From Brevibacillus sp. DP1.3A (GTDB taxonomy: Bacteria; Bacillota; Bacilli; Brevibacillales; Brevibacillaceae): a stretch of DNA of 64,000 nucleotides. The position numbers were made by a program, and so were the translations under genes. Of the stretch, positions 50,867 to 59,772 are shown piece after piece (positions within the stretch are counted from its first letter, which is position 1; each line of letters begins with the position of its first letter). Location: assembly GCF_013284245.2 (NCBI RefSeq), contig NZ_CP085876.1, positions 5,590,001 to 5,654,000 on the forward strand. Direction: 5' to 3'. The notes beneath the pieces are model-generated. The model was not told the origin of the DNA and searched no databases. It was given only the letters and a program-made list of their open reading frames with translations.

Positions 50867-51388
50867 TTGCGCAAGGTGGTTTTATCTTTATTTATGGCTG
50901 GAATGCTTGCTATGGGGGCAGGCGCTGCACAGGCTGCTGAGGAGAATACTCTCAATGAAGTAGTCAGCGACTTGTACGGTACCCCTTACAAATCTTCCGG
51001 CTCGTCCAAAAAGGGCTTTGACTGCTCCGGTTTCACGCGCTACGTATTTGATGCGTTAGGTGTAGACCTGCCTCACAATTCTGCTTCCCAGTACGCATTA
51101 GGTACAGAGGTAGCCAGAAAAGATTTGCAGCCAGGCGATCTCGTATTCTTCAATACGAACGGTCGCAGCATTTCTCACGTGGGTATCTACATTGGAGACG
51201 GCACATTCGTGCACTCGGAATCTGGTCGTGGAGTCGTCAACACCAAGTTGAGCGATCCATACTACTGGAGCAAGCGTTATGTAGGCGCCAAGCGTCTCAG
51301 CGTTCCTGTTCTAGCGAAAGCAGAAACTCCGAAAAAGGAAAAAGCGGTGCAAGCTGCATCGTTGCCGGAAAAACCAGCTCAAAAATAG
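50867..51388 (+). CDS. Secreted NlpC/P60 peptidoglycan endopeptidase
   Basis: A 173-residue exported hydrolase. The signal peptide (MRKVVLSLFMAGMLAMGAG, cleavage after AQA) precedes an NlpC/P60 domain with the catalytic Cys in KGFDCSGFTRY, His in SHVGIYIGDG and a third polar residue near HSESG. The Lys/Pro-rich tail is disordered. The start is TTG, nine bases after AAGGGAG, which itself directly follows the riboswitch. Confidence 0.92.
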   Translation: MRKVVLSLFMAGMLAMGAGAAQAAEENTLNEVVSDLYGTPYKSSGSSKKGFDCSGFTRYVFDALGVDLPHNSASQYALGTEVARKDLQPGDLVFFNTNGRSISHVGIYIGDGTFVHSESGRGVVNTKLSDPYYWSKRYVGAKRLSVPVLAKAETPKKEKAVQAASLPEKPAQK

Positions 51389-51406
51389 TCGTTCGGCAAA
51401 ATAATA

Positions 51407-51438
51407 AAAGCCAGGGACACTACGTCTCTGGCTTTTTC
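51407..51438 (+). terminator. Terminator after the P60 gene
   Basis: AAAAGCCAGGGAC pairs with GTCTCTGGCTTTT. Confidence 0.85.
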
Positions 51439-51602
51439 TGACGGAATTTAGTACCTGGTCTAAAGAGGTACCCTCATATATTAGAACAACTTAATAACTT
51501 ACGGGGTTTCTTCCCCTGATCAGGTCAAAGCATGTTATGATAGACAAGACCCATTCTTTGAATGGTATTCCTTATTAATAGAAGTAACTGGGGGTTGTTC
51601 CG

Positions 51603-52322
51603 GTGAAAGATCACATTTTAATTGTCGATGACAATCTGGAGATTATTGAACTGCTAGAAGACATTTTGGAGAACGAGGGCTTCACCGTTTCCTCCGCAGA
51701 GAGTGGAGAAGATGCACTCTCCCTGCTCAGCCAAGGAGAGCGACCCAATCTGATCCTTTTGGATATTATGATGCCCAACATGAGTGGCTACGAGCTCTGT
51801 TCTCAAATTCGCCGTGAATGGGATTTGCCTATACTGTTTCTCAGTGCAAAAGGAAAAGCGGTAGATAAGGTAGTCGGCTTTGAAATTGGCGCAGACGATT
51901 ACATTACGAAGCCTTTTGATACAGAAGAACTGCTCGCTCGCATTCGTGCCCACCTGCGTCGTTATGAGCGCATTCGCAAGCATACTGAGGAGCAGCCTGA
52001 GAAGGAAACAGCCTCTTCTCCGATTACAGTTTTGAAATTCAAGGACCTAGAAATTCATAAAGAAACGTATTCCGTTTATGTATGTAATCAAAAAATTGAG
52101 CTCTCTACCAAAGAATTTCAACTGCTCACATTCCTCGCAGAAAATGCGGGCATCGTCTTTACAAGAGAGCAAATCTACGACCGCGTCTGGGGATATGGTT
52201 ATGGCTCGCTCAATACAGTGACCGTCCATATCAAAAACCTCCGTGAAAAGCTGGAAACAGAGCGTCAGTTCATTAAAACACAATGGGGGACAGGCTACGT
52301 ATTTATCGGGGAGAAGCTTTAA
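51603..52322 (+). CDS. OmpR-family response regulator
   Basis: A 239-residue regulator. The receiver domain has IVDDNLEI, the phosphoacceptor Asp in LILLDIMMP and the FLSAKGK/DDYITKPFD switch region. The C-terminal winged helix (ELSTKEFQLLTFLAENAG, YDRVWGYG, VHIKNLREKLE) is typical of OmpR/PhoB. GTG start after GGGGG. It is paired with the kinase whose ATG follows its stop codon directly. Confidence 0.92.
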   Translation: MKDHILIVDDNLEIIELLEDILENEGFTVSSAESGEDALSLLSQGERPNLILLDIMMPNMSGYELCSQIRREWDLPILFLSAKGKAVDKVVGFEIGADDYITKPFDTEELLARIRAHLRRYERIRKHTEEQPEKETASSPITVLKFKDLEIHKETYSVYVCNQKIELSTKEFQLLTFLAENAGIVFTREQIYDRVWGYGYGSLNTVTVHIKNLREKLETERQFIKTQWGTGYVFIGEKL

Positions 52323-53708
52323 ATGAGCTTACGTAATAAAATTTTTCTCTCCTTCATTTCCTTGATCACACTAAACATCTTGTTGTTTAAATTCGTTTTT
52401 CAAGACATTATTGTCGCTCAACTCAAAAATGATCGGCATAATCAGTACCAGGCTGAGAAGGAAGCCGCAGAGAAGGTCATGCTCAATCAATTGCTTCTCG
52501 TCAGTAATTTCAAGGACCCAATCGAACGATTGGAGCTTGAAAAGCAGTTGCCAGACGACGTGATGTACCGCATGCTCGTGAAGGATGCCAATGGAAACAC
52601 CATCTACAGCAAAACATCACGCGCCTATAATTTGAAAATGCCTTCTCCCTCCTCATCAAACCGTGGCGATTCTGCCAAGCAAAATGACCTCAAAGTGGTA
52701 GCTGAGTACCATTTTCAGCAGGAGCCACCGCGTACAGGGGAGATCGTTGTTTATTTCTACACAGATGATTACGACATAATGGCTACGACAGGGGTTTCCA
52801 TGATGCTTTGGTTTATTTACGGAAGCATTAGTCTGGTGGGATTGGTTCTACTCGCTTTGTTCGTTCGCTGGATACTACGGCCCGTGAACGAATTATCGCG
52901 CGTCACCCAAGAAATCCAGGAAGGGAAACGGTTAGTGACATTTACGTATCGATCGCATGATGAGTTTGGCCAACTCTTTCGATATTTCGGGGATATGGTT
53001 GATGAGCTTCGCTTAGCGGAAGAAAGACAGGCCGAAATGATTGCTTCGATCGCCCACGACTTCCGCACGCCTCTCACCACGATCAAAGGGTATGCGTCAT
53101 ATATCGGCTCCGGTCGTGTGACGGATATGACCAAAATACAGAAACAGATGAGCAAAATCGAGTTAAAAACGACTGACTTGGAAAAGCTGCTAGATGAGTT
53201 GCAGGACTTCACCGCCCAAAGCTCCGAAGTCCGACTCAATATTAACCGCATTCATGTCAAAAGCTTCTTGAGAGGAATTATTGAGGACTATTTGCCAAGA
53301 ATCAAAGAGGCAGGCCTCACCTTTCAATGGAAGCTGCGTATTTCCAATGAATTACACATCGAAGCGGATGAGACCAAGCTGCGACGTGTCATGGAAAACT
53401 TGTTGAACAACGCCATTCACTACAATAAACCAGATGGCTCCATTTACCTTACTTGTGATCAGCGAGAAGGACATGTCCTTTTTACTGTGATCGACAAAGG
53501 AGAAGGAATCGCCTCCGAAGACTTGCCGAAGATTTTCACCAAGTTTTATCGGGCGGAAAAATCACGAAATCGCAACAGTGGCGGTACAGGCTTAGGCTTA
53601 ACGATTTGCAAGAGCATCGTCCGGCTTCACGGCGGAGATCTGATGGTAAACAGTGAATTGGGAATGGGAAGCAGTTTCTCCTTCACCATCCCCTTCTTCC
53701 ACGGGTAG
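52323..53708 (+). CDS. Membrane sensor histidine kinase
   Basis: A 461-residue kinase. Helix 1 (about residues 8-28), an extracytoplasmic domain of about 130 residues, helix 2 (about 158-185), a HAMP domain, HisKA with the phosphoacceptor His in SIAHDFRTPLTTIKGY, and an ATPase domain with NNAIHYN, DKGEGI and GGTGLGLTI. The stimulus is unknown. The signal is likely extracellular given the sensor domain. Confidence 0.92.
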   Translation: MSLRNKIFLSFISLITLNILLFKFVFQDIIVAQLKNDRHNQYQAEKEAAEKVMLNQLLLVSNFKDPIERLELEKQLPDDVMYRMLVKDANGNTIYSKTSRAYNLKMPSPSSSNRGDSAKQNDLKVVAEYHFQQEPPRTGEIVVYFYTDDYDIMATTGVSMMLWFIYGSISLVGLVLLALFVRWILRPVNELSRVTQEIQEGKRLVTFTYRSHDEFGQLFRYFGDMVDELRLAEERQAEMIASIAHDFRTPLTTIKGYASYIGSGRVTDMTKIQKQMSKIELKTTDLEKLLDELQDFTAQSSEVRLNINRIHVKSFLRGIIEDYLPRIKEAGLTFQWKLRISNELHIEADETKLRRVMENLLNNAIHYNKPDGSIYLTCDQREGHVLFTVIDKGEGIASEDLPKIFTKFYRAEKSRNRNSGGTGLGLTICKSIVRLHGGDLMVNSELGMGSSFSFTIPFFHG

Positions 53709-53735
53709 CTTTCACAAGCTACCCTTACTTTATAT
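53703..53735 (+). terminator. Terminator of the two-component operon
   Basis: GGGTAGCTT pairs with AAGCTACCC across a four-base loop, overlapping the kinase stop codon, followed by TTACTTTAT. Confidence 0.65.
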
Positions 53736-53898
53736 AGATTTATTCCCACTTAATTATTTCTTTATATTTTACTAGTAAAATAATTTTTGTAAGCATGTTG
53801 CTTTCAGTGATAAATAACCCCCAGTTCGGTATCTGACACAATCGGCGAAACCGTAGTGATAAGATGCCTCTTTTTTTGCCCTCCATTTCCATTTTTTT

Positions 53899-55239
53899 CT
53901 ATCTCTTCTCCAAACGCATCGGCAGTCCGTTTTTGGGACGCAAGGTGACCAACGGCTCGGGCTCCACTGCCTGATTCGGTTCAGCCAGACGTAGTCGATA
54001 TCGCTGTGCGATCGTCGCCAATAGCAAAGCCGCCTCCATCAAAGCAAAGTTATTCCCAATACAAACACGCGGCCCACCGCCAAATGGAAAATAAGCATAA
54101 GCTGGATTTCTTTTTAAGAGGTCGCTGTCAAAACGCTCTGGAATGAATTGTTCAGGCTGCTCATAATAGCGTGGGTTACGGTGCATGACATATTGGCTCA
54201 TCATCAGTGTTTCACCGGGCTTATACGTGTGATCGCCGATCTCAACCTCTTCTACCACTTCCCGGTTAATCGTCCACGCCGCAGGATAGAGCCTCAATGT
54301 TTCCTGTACAATGAGATTCGTATACTTCAGCTGGGGAAGATCCTCGACTGTCGGCAGCTTTTCACATAGCACCGTTGACAGCTCGTCATGCAGCTTTTGC
54401 TCCACCTCGGGATGAGTAGCCAGCAAATAGAAAATCCACGACATGGTATTCGCAGTCGTCTCATGGCCAGCCACAAAAATGGTCATGACCTCGTCACGCA
54501 CCTGCTCATCTGTCATTCCTTGCCCATCATCTTCATCACGCGCTGCCAAAAGCATCTCCAACAAGTCCTTATGCTCTTCTCCTTCGCTATTACGACGAGC
54601 TTCGATCAAGGAATAGATTGTTTTGTCCAGCAGCTCACTCGACTCCAGGAACTCCCGATTGCTTTTGGTAGGTACGGACAAAGGAATGTCGATAAAAGAG
54701 GAGCCTTTATTTGCCACGTATTTCAAACCGACATCGATGGCATGTCCAATCTGATCGGCGCCTTCCTTGACGGTTTTGCCAAACATAGTCTCCGTAATGA
54801 TCGCAAGGGTTACTTTCATCATGTCCGAGTGAATATCACGCAGCTCCCCGGTTTTCCAATCCGACATGAGATCAACTGCTTGCCGGACCATCACATCTCC
54901 GTAGCTGGCGATACGTTCTCGATGAAAAGCTGGCTGCATAAGCCGCCGTTGTCGCAGATGTTTTTTTCCTTCACTGGTGAGAATTCCATCCCCTACGACA
55001 GGTCGCGCAGACTGCAACGCTTTCCCTTTTCGAAAATGCGCCTGCTTGTTAACCAAAACCTCTTTGATGTGATCCGGATTCGTTAACAGGTAAACATGGC
55101 GGGAAGGACCGAAGCGAAAATGGACGACTTCTCCATGCTCTTCTACAGCGTCGCGGATGAACTGAAGCGGCGATCGGCGAAATGCCATCAAGTTCCCTGA
55201 GATCGGAAGGCCTTTTGGACCGGTGATCGTGATATTCAT
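53899..55239 (-). CDS. Cytochrome P450
   Basis: A 446-residue haem monooxygenase. The I-helix oxygen-binding motif is AGHETTAN, the K-helix ExxR is QETLRL, and the haem-ligand loop is FPFGGGPRVCIGNNFA with the axial Cys. There is no reductase domain, so it needs separate redox partners. It resembles CYP102-like or CYP4-like fatty acid hydroxylases, but the substrate is unknown. AAGGAGGAG precedes the ATG at 55239. Confidence 0.93.
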   Translation of the reverse strand: MNITITGPKGLPISGNLMAFRRSPLQFIRDAVEEHGEVVHFRFGPSRHVYLLTNPDHIKEVLVNKQAHFRKGKALQSARPVVGDGILTSEGKKHLRQRRLMQPAFHRERIASYGDVMVRQAVDLMSDWKTGELRDIHSDMMKVTLAIITETMFGKTVKEGADQIGHAIDVGLKYVANKGSSFIDIPLSVPTKSNREFLESSELLDKTIYSLIEARRNSEGEEHKDLLEMLLAARDEDDGQGMTDEQVRDEVMTIFVAGHETTANTMSWIFYLLATHPEVEQKLHDELSTVLCEKLPTVEDLPQLKYTNLIVQETLRLYPAAWTINREVVEEVEIGDHTYKPGETLMMSQYVMHRNPRYYEQPEQFIPERFDSDLLKRNPAYAYFPFGGGPRVCIGNNFALMEAALLLATIAQRYRLRLAEPNQAVEPEPLVTLRPKNGLPMRLEKR

Positions 55240-55303
55240 GCGTCTCCTCCTTTTTACATGCAAAATCCTACCGATAGTATCCGGCACGTTAAGGAGATTA
55301 TGC

Positions 55304-55332
55304 GAAAAAAAGCCACCCGAACTTCGGATGGC
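55304..55332 (-). terminator. bioY terminator
   Basis: AGCCATCCGAAG pairs with CTTCGGGTGGCT-type arms around a minimal loop, followed by seven T on the minus strand. Confidence 0.8.
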
Positions 55333-55349
55333 TGACGAAATCATTTTGT

Positions 55350-55913
55350 TTATCGTGTAACAGGTTGATCTGTGCGCAACAGGCGAGAAGCAATCAGTCG
55401 CTCGCGTACCTTGATGCCAATCAGAGAAGCCAGAACTGCTTTGACAACTCCTACAATAAGGAAAGGCGTTACACCAAAAGCGACAGCTTTATCCCACGGA
55501 ATATCCATGACGTATTTGAGCTGTACAGCACCAAAAGCGAGTGCGACAAACATGCCAATGATATTGGCGATGATGGCGTTTTTCAAGGTGAATCTTGTTT
55601 TCTCCAAGTAGAGCCCGGTCACATACGCGGATGCAATAAACCCAAATATGTACCCGCCGGATTTTCCGACCAATATTTGCAAACCACCTTTTGCCTCGCT
55701 GAATACAGGCAATCCGACTGCACCGAGCAAAACGTAAATAACCAAAGCCAGTGTCCCGTATCGTTTTCCCAAAATCGTCGCCGTCAGCCCTACTGCTAAC
55801 GTCTGCGCGGTAATCGGAATCAACGGCAAGGGAATCGTCACCTGCGACAATACCGCAGTCATTGCAGCAAAGATGGCAGAGAGCAATAGCCATCTCAAGC
55901 GTTCGTTTCTCAT
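55350..55913 (-). CDS. bioY: Biotin ECF transporter S component BioY
   Basis: A 187-residue membrane protein with six helices. TIPLPLIPITAQTLAVGL near residue 27, YVLLGAVGLPVFSEAKGG and KSGGYIFGFI are signatures of BioY. It captures biotin for uptake with the common ECF energising module. A perfect BirA operator overlaps its promoter region, so biotin-loaded BirA should repress it. Confidence 0.95.
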   Translation of the reverse strand: MRNERLRWLLLSAIFAAMTAVLSQVTIPLPLIPITAQTLAVGLTATILGKRYGTLALVIYVLLGAVGLPVFSEAKGGLQILVGKSGGYIFGFIASAYVTGLYLEKTRFTLKNAIIANIIGMFVALAFGAVQLKYVMDIPWDKAVAFGVTPFLIVGVVKAVLASLIGIKVRERLIASRLLRTDQPVTR

Positions 55914-55928
55914 GCGTACTAGCCTCCG

Positions 55929-55991
55929 TTTTGTTAACTAAAAATGTTATAAGGTTAACAAAATAATAATACGCATCTGCCCTTTTGTAAA
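55929..55991 (-). promoter_or_regulatory. bioY promoter with BirA operator
   Basis: TTTACA (55986-55991) and TATTAT (55963-55968) are 17 bases apart. TTTTGTTAAC (55929-55938) and GTTAACAAAA (55954-55963) are perfect ten-base inverted arms separated by 15 bases, the layout of Gram-positive BirA boxes. Confidence 0.88.
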
Positions 55992-56007
55992 TCCCCGTTC
56001 TGTCCGC

Positions 56008-56580
56008 TTACCTATTTGCTTGTTGATCCATGTATTGCTGTAGCTTTTGAAGTGATTGAACCGTATGATCGATTAATTCGTTCAAGTCATCAATGTTGCC
56101 TTCATCAATTTTCCGATGAAAGTCCAGCGTCACCTGATTGGTTATTTGCTTTGGCGGCCAATCGATTCGATGCTCCTCTAGCTTAGCCGATACTTTCTGT
56201 GTAATATAAGGTCGCTGACCCCAGATGTCATTGAGAATCGATGTGATTTCTCTCGCTTCTGCGGGCATATCTCTGTAATTTTCCATCTGCATGAAAAAAT
56301 GGATGCAAATCGTACATCCGATATGATCTGTCAACGGCTGTTCTAGCTGCTCGGCTGCAATATCAGCTAACTGGGTACGAAGCTGCATCTCAGCACGGAC
56401 AGCTACGGTATGATCATGTTGATCAGCCAGCTTGAACTCGATCTGAAACTGTCGATGGAACGTAGCCATATCCATGACATCCGAACGGTTCGTAATCGTG
56501 ATTGCCCCTTCGAAGTCCCGGTCGTATACCGCACCTTCCAACACAACTCTGATATTGTCAAAAACAAGCGGATGAAACAT
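56008..56580 (-). CDS. Conserved-looking protein of unknown function, 190 residues
   Basis: A soluble protein with a beta-rich first half and a helical second half ending in a coiled-coil-like region. The Cys in HIGCTICIHF are probably structural. No domain was recognised. AAGGAGGGC precedes the ATG. It is divergent from the next gene. Confidence 0.65.
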   Translation of the reverse strand: MFHPLVFDNIRVVLEGAVYDRDFEGAITITNRSDVMDMATFHRQFQIEFKLADQHDHTVAVRAEMQLRTQLADIAAEQLEQPLTDHIGCTICIHFFMQMENYRDMPAEAREITSILNDIWGQRPYITQKVSAKLEEHRIDWPPKQITNQVTLDFHRKIDEGNIDDLNELIDHTVQSLQKLQQYMDQQANR

Positions 56581-56736
56581 CTCGCGCCCTCCTTTTCCCA
56601 GACAATCGGGCCCTTTCTATTTACAGTATATAGCATGCCTGCTTTCTACTTGTTTTGCAAGCAGACCGACTTCCCCATGGCGGCGCCTCCAAGAGAGTGG
56701 TACCATGAGAGTGATCCAACCTTTGAGGTGACAGCT

Positions 56737-57042
56737 ATGTTTTTAATCGGAATTCTAATCGTTGTTGCAATCCTTGGTGAAATTATTCATCGTTTGAATC
56801 CATGGAAAAAGCCGGAACCAGCCTATGAGGATCTCGTCGCCCAAATAAAACAGACAGACTGGTACCAGGAGTTGTCTCGTGATCAGGCGTGTCGTTACGT
56901 TCTGGACAACGATCCGCATGTCCAAGCCTACTATGCGGGTACGTATGAAGCCAAACGTCTCCTTACACAGGAAGGCTTTCAATTGGGGCTGATTGATTAC
57001 GTCAAGCAGGAAGCTGTGAAGCACACCGATAAACCGCGCTGA
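56737..57042 (+). CDS. Single-pass membrane protein, 101 residues, unknown
   Basis: One N-terminal membrane helix (FLIGILIVVAILGEIIH) followed by a hydrophilic helical domain of about 80 residues. The open frame extends far upstream, but that part overlaps the divergent gene and lacks a ribosome site. The ATG at 56737 is six bases after GAGGTG. Function unknown. Confidence 0.65.
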   Translation: MFLIGILIVVAILGEIIHRLNPWKKPEPAYEDLVAQIKQTDWYQELSRDQACRYVLDNDPHVQAYYAGTYEAKRLLTQEGFQLGLIDYVKQEAVKHTDKPR

Positions 57043-57048
57043 CATGCG

Positions 57049-57081
57049 AAAAAGCCGTTGTTATGGAACAGCGGCTTTTTC
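57049..57081 (+). terminator. Terminator after the membrane protein gene
   Basis: AAAAAGCCG pairs with CGGCTTTTT around a short partially paired loop. Confidence 0.75.
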
Positions 57082-57090
57082 TTTAAATCA

Positions 57091-57140
57091 AAAAACAGGT
57101 ATACCTCCCATGGCTCATGCCCTGTGGTACACCTGTTTTA
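57091..57140 (-). terminator. Terminator of the YhfH-like gene
   Basis: AACAGGTGTACC pairs with GGTATACCTGTT with one mismatch, followed by TTTTTGAT on the minus strand; a T-tract is also present on the plus strand. Confidence 0.7.
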
Positions 57141-57159
57141 TCCAGTATTCATGTTCGAC

Positions 57160-57321
57160 CTAGCGTTTTTGATGATAGTATTTGTAAGCGTCAAAGGATG
57201 CTTGCTCTTGGCAAGGTACGCATTCTGTTGCATACGATTCAGCTTGTTCATGGATCATCTGACCGCAAGCAGCACAGCATTTTGCTTCGAGATTGCGAAA
57301 GAAAGTAGTGATCGGCGTCAT
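57160..57321 (-). CDS. YhfH-family small zinc-ribbon-like protein
   Basis: A 53-residue protein. It contains FFRNLEAKCCAACGQ near the N-terminus and ECVPCQE near residue 35; the two CxxC pairs could bind zinc. The FFRNL-x3-K-C plan matches the YhfH family of Bacilli, whose function is unknown. GGGGGG lies before the ATG, and a terminator follows the stop. Confidence 0.72.
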   Translation of the reverse strand: MTPITTFFRNLEAKCCAACGQMIHEQAESYATECVPCQEQASFDAYKYYHQKR

Positions 57322-57502
57322 GATTAAAACCCCCCGTGTGTTATTATCTGTATTGTATTACAACAGCATCTGTTTTATAAAAGCTTGTTATAATACATTA
57401 CGCCGATTTATCTTTCGCTCTCGCTTATTCTCTCTTCATTGCTCCTTTTTTCGCTGTATTCATACATTTTTGCAAATTCCGCATCTGTTGTAACACAAGG
57501 GT

Positions 57503-58750
57503 TTAAATCAGCAGATTGAACAAATACGGATCATGTGTAATCTCTACATAGCGGATACCATGCTGCTTCATCCGGCTGACTAATGGCTGATAGTCATCTT
57601 GGCATTTCATTTCAATACCGACCAGCGCTGGACCATTTTCTTTGTTGTTCTTTTTCGTATACTCAAAGCGTGTGATATCATCGTGTGGCCCCAGTACTTT
57701 TTCCATAAACTCTCTCAAGGCTCCGGCACGCTGTGGGAAATTGATAACAAAATAGTGCTTCAAGCCCTCATGCAACAGGGAGCGCTCCTTGATCTCTTGC
57801 ATCCGGTCAATGTCGTTGTTTCCACCACTGATGACACACACAACGTTTTTCCCGGCTATTTGATCCCGGTAGTAATCGAGAGCGGCAATCGACAGGGCAC
57901 CTGCAGGTTCTACGACGATGGCATTGCTGTTATACAACTCCAAAATGGTTGTGCACACCTTGCCTTCTGGCACCAGCACGATGTCATCCAGCAACTCCTG
58001 ACAAATACTCATCGTTAGCTGCCCCACTTGCTTGACGGCTGCACCATCGACAAACTTGTCAATTTCATCTAAGGTGACAACGTCGTTTTGTTCCAGAGCG
58101 GCTTGCATCGAAGCTGCTCCTGCTGGCTCCACACCAATGATCTGTGTGTTCGGGCTGATGCCTTTTACGTACGTTCCCACTCCCGCTGCCAATCCACCTC
58201 CGCCGATACTCATAAAGACGAAATCAGCTGGTTCTTCCATGTCATTCATAATCTCCAGACCGACTGTTCCTTGTCCAGCTACCACCAATGGATCGTCAAA
58301 CGGATGGACAAAGGTCCGATCTTCCTGAATGCAATACTTCATCGCCTCTGCGAATGAATCATCAAAGGTGTCACCGATCAATACAACTTCTACATAGGAA
58401 CCGCCAAACAGCTTGACCTGCGATATTTTTTGACGTGGGGTGGTCGCAGGCATAAAGATCGTGCCCTTGATTTGCAAATGGTTACACGAATAGGCTACAC
58501 CCTGCGCATGATTGCCCGCACTCGCACATACGACACCACACTCCCGCTCCATTGTGGAAAGATTCCGCATAAAATGGTAAGCACCGCGGATTTTGAAGGA
58601 ACGAACGACCTGCAAGTCTTCTCTTTTCAAATACACATTGCAGCCGTAACGCTCAGACAGTACTTTGTTTTTTTGTAATGGCGTCTTTTCCACCACGTCT
58701 TTCAATACGTGATTGGCTACTACGATGTCTTCCACTCTGACCGTATGCAT
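57503..58750 (-). CDS. ilvA: Threonine ammonia-lyase (threonine dehydratase)
   Basis: A 415-residue PLP enzyme that deaminates threonine to 2-oxobutyrate, the entry to isoleucine synthesis. The PLP Lys is in VRSFKIRGAYHF, and SAGNHAQGVAY and SIGGGGLAAGV are the cofactor loops. A C-terminal regulatory domain of about 80 residues (KHYFVINFPQRAGALREFME) binds isoleucine or valine. AGGAGG is eight bases before the ATG at 58750. The gene is governed by an isoleucine T-box and stands alone. Confidence 0.95.
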   Translation of the reverse strand: MHTVRVEDIVVANHVLKDVVEKTPLQKNKVLSERYGCNVYLKREDLQVVRSFKIRGAYHFMRNLSTMERECGVVCASAGNHAQGVAYSCNHLQIKGTIFMPATTPRQKISQVKLFGGSYVEVVLIGDTFDDSFAEAMKYCIQEDRTFVHPFDDPLVVAGQGTVGLEIMNDMEEPADFVFMSIGGGGLAAGVGTYVKGISPNTQIIGVEPAGAASMQAALEQNDVVTLDEIDKFVDGAAVKQVGQLTMSICQELLDDIVLVPEGKVCTTILELYNSNAIVVEPAGALSIAALDYYRDQIAGKNVVCVISGGNNDIDRMQEIKERSLLHEGLKHYFVINFPQRAGALREFMEKVLGPHDDITRFEYTKKNNKENGPALVGIEMKCQDDYQPLVSRMKQHGIRYVEITHDPYLFNLLI

Positions 58751-58799
58751 ATATATGTTCCTCCTAAGTAACTTCTCTGTTGTTGTAGGCACCAGACCA

Positions 58800-59100
58800 A
58801 ATCAAAAAGCCCCCGCCCCAAACCAGCTACGCACAATTTGCGCACGGCTGGCTGAGGCGAGGGCATCGCGGTACCACTCAGCTTCTCTGTCTTCCTCACG
58901 AAAAACAGACTTAGGAAGTTCACTATGAAACTCCCGTCCGATAACGAGGACGAATTCGTTGTCCTATACTCACTGGCTCGACAAGCTGATTTTCCAGGAC
59001 AATGCTCCAAGGTGATTTTCAAAACAGGCTGGCGGCCATTCTTTCAGCACGGGGAACGGCTCTCTGCACGCTGCTTACTGTTTCTACTCTTCCTTTTCAA
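58800..59100 (-). promoter_or_regulatory. Isoleucine T-box leader of ilvA
   Basis: The antiterminator TGGTACCGCG is at 58867-58876. The terminator has long arms (GCCCTCGCC...GGGCGGGGGC) followed by five T. In stem I the ATC codon at 59014-59016, followed by A and a CCTT strand that pairs with AAGG, is in the specifier position, so uncharged tRNA-Ile is the signal. Confidence 0.92.
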
Positions 59101-59135
59101 CGCTCATACATACGAACTATTCGAATTAGTTAAAC

Positions 59136-59164
59136 ATTCTACGCCGAAACCCACAAGTTGTCAA
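59136..59164 (-). promoter_or_regulatory. Promoter of the ilvA T-box transcript
   Basis: TTGACA at 59159-59164 and TAGAAT at 59136-59141 with a 17-base spacer. Confidence 0.8.
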
Positions 59165-59193
59165 TCTTCTTGTTATTTGGCAGGAAAGCAATG

Positions 59194-59249
59194 ACAAAAA
59201 AACGGGTTCCCTTTCGAGCTATTACACTCAAAACGGTACCCGTTTTTCT
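59194..59249 (-). terminator. Terminator of the 113-residue gene
   Basis: AAAACGGGTACCG pairs with arms ending AACCCGTTTT, followed by TTTGTC on the minus strand. Confidence 0.7.
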
Positions 59250-59261
59250 ATTCGCTACATC

Positions 59262-59603
59262 CTATACTGCTTCGTAAATCGCTTCGTAACGCTTGCCGAT
59301 TTCTTCATCAGTGAAACCAGCTTCACGCAGACGGCCGATCAGTGCATTCGCCCAAATCTCAGTGCGCTGCGCCATTTTTGCGTATTTTTTCGCTTCCTTG
59401 GTTTTGCGCTTGGAACGATCTTCACCGTTCGACTTGAGGTTGTCGAGGATGAACAGCATGTGCATGGTATCTTCCTCGTTCAACGTCTCCCAGCTATCGT
59501 TTAGAAACGCAGTTACCTTTTTGTAGTAGCCATCAAACTCGTCAAAAGAAATCTCAGTATCCATGTTGAGATATTCTTTCATTTTTTCAAATAGATCTTG
59601 CAT
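59262..59603 (-). CDS. Small helical protein, 113 residues, unknown
   Basis: A soluble, charged, all-helical protein (VTAFLNDSWETL, DTMHMLFILDNL, TKEAKKYAKMAQ, DEEIGKRYEAIYEAV). No known family recognised. GAGGGAG precedes the ATG. It sits between the ilvA leader and the divergent rlmD gene, monocistronic by its own terminator. Confidence 0.7.
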   Translation of the reverse strand: MQDLFEKMKEYLNMDTEISFDEFDGYYKKVTAFLNDSWETLNEEDTMHMLFILDNLKSNGEDRSKRKTKEAKKYAKMAQRTEIWANALIGRLREAGFTDEEIGKRYEAIYEAV

Positions 59604-59772
59604 CTAGCGTCACAACTCCCTCATTATTCTCCGCACTATTATAACAAAAACATAGCTAGACAGGAAGTTGCCATTATCTGACTGGCACCCCAGAAGCTCT
59701 GGCATACATGCAACGTCTCTCGTAATGCTCTATAATAGGGAAATACTGAATTGCTTGAGGAGAACGGAACAG

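Noticed and set aside
54388..55086. Plus-strand frame of 232 codons
   Set aside because: Antisense to the cytochrome P450 gene, with no recognisable domain or ribosome site.
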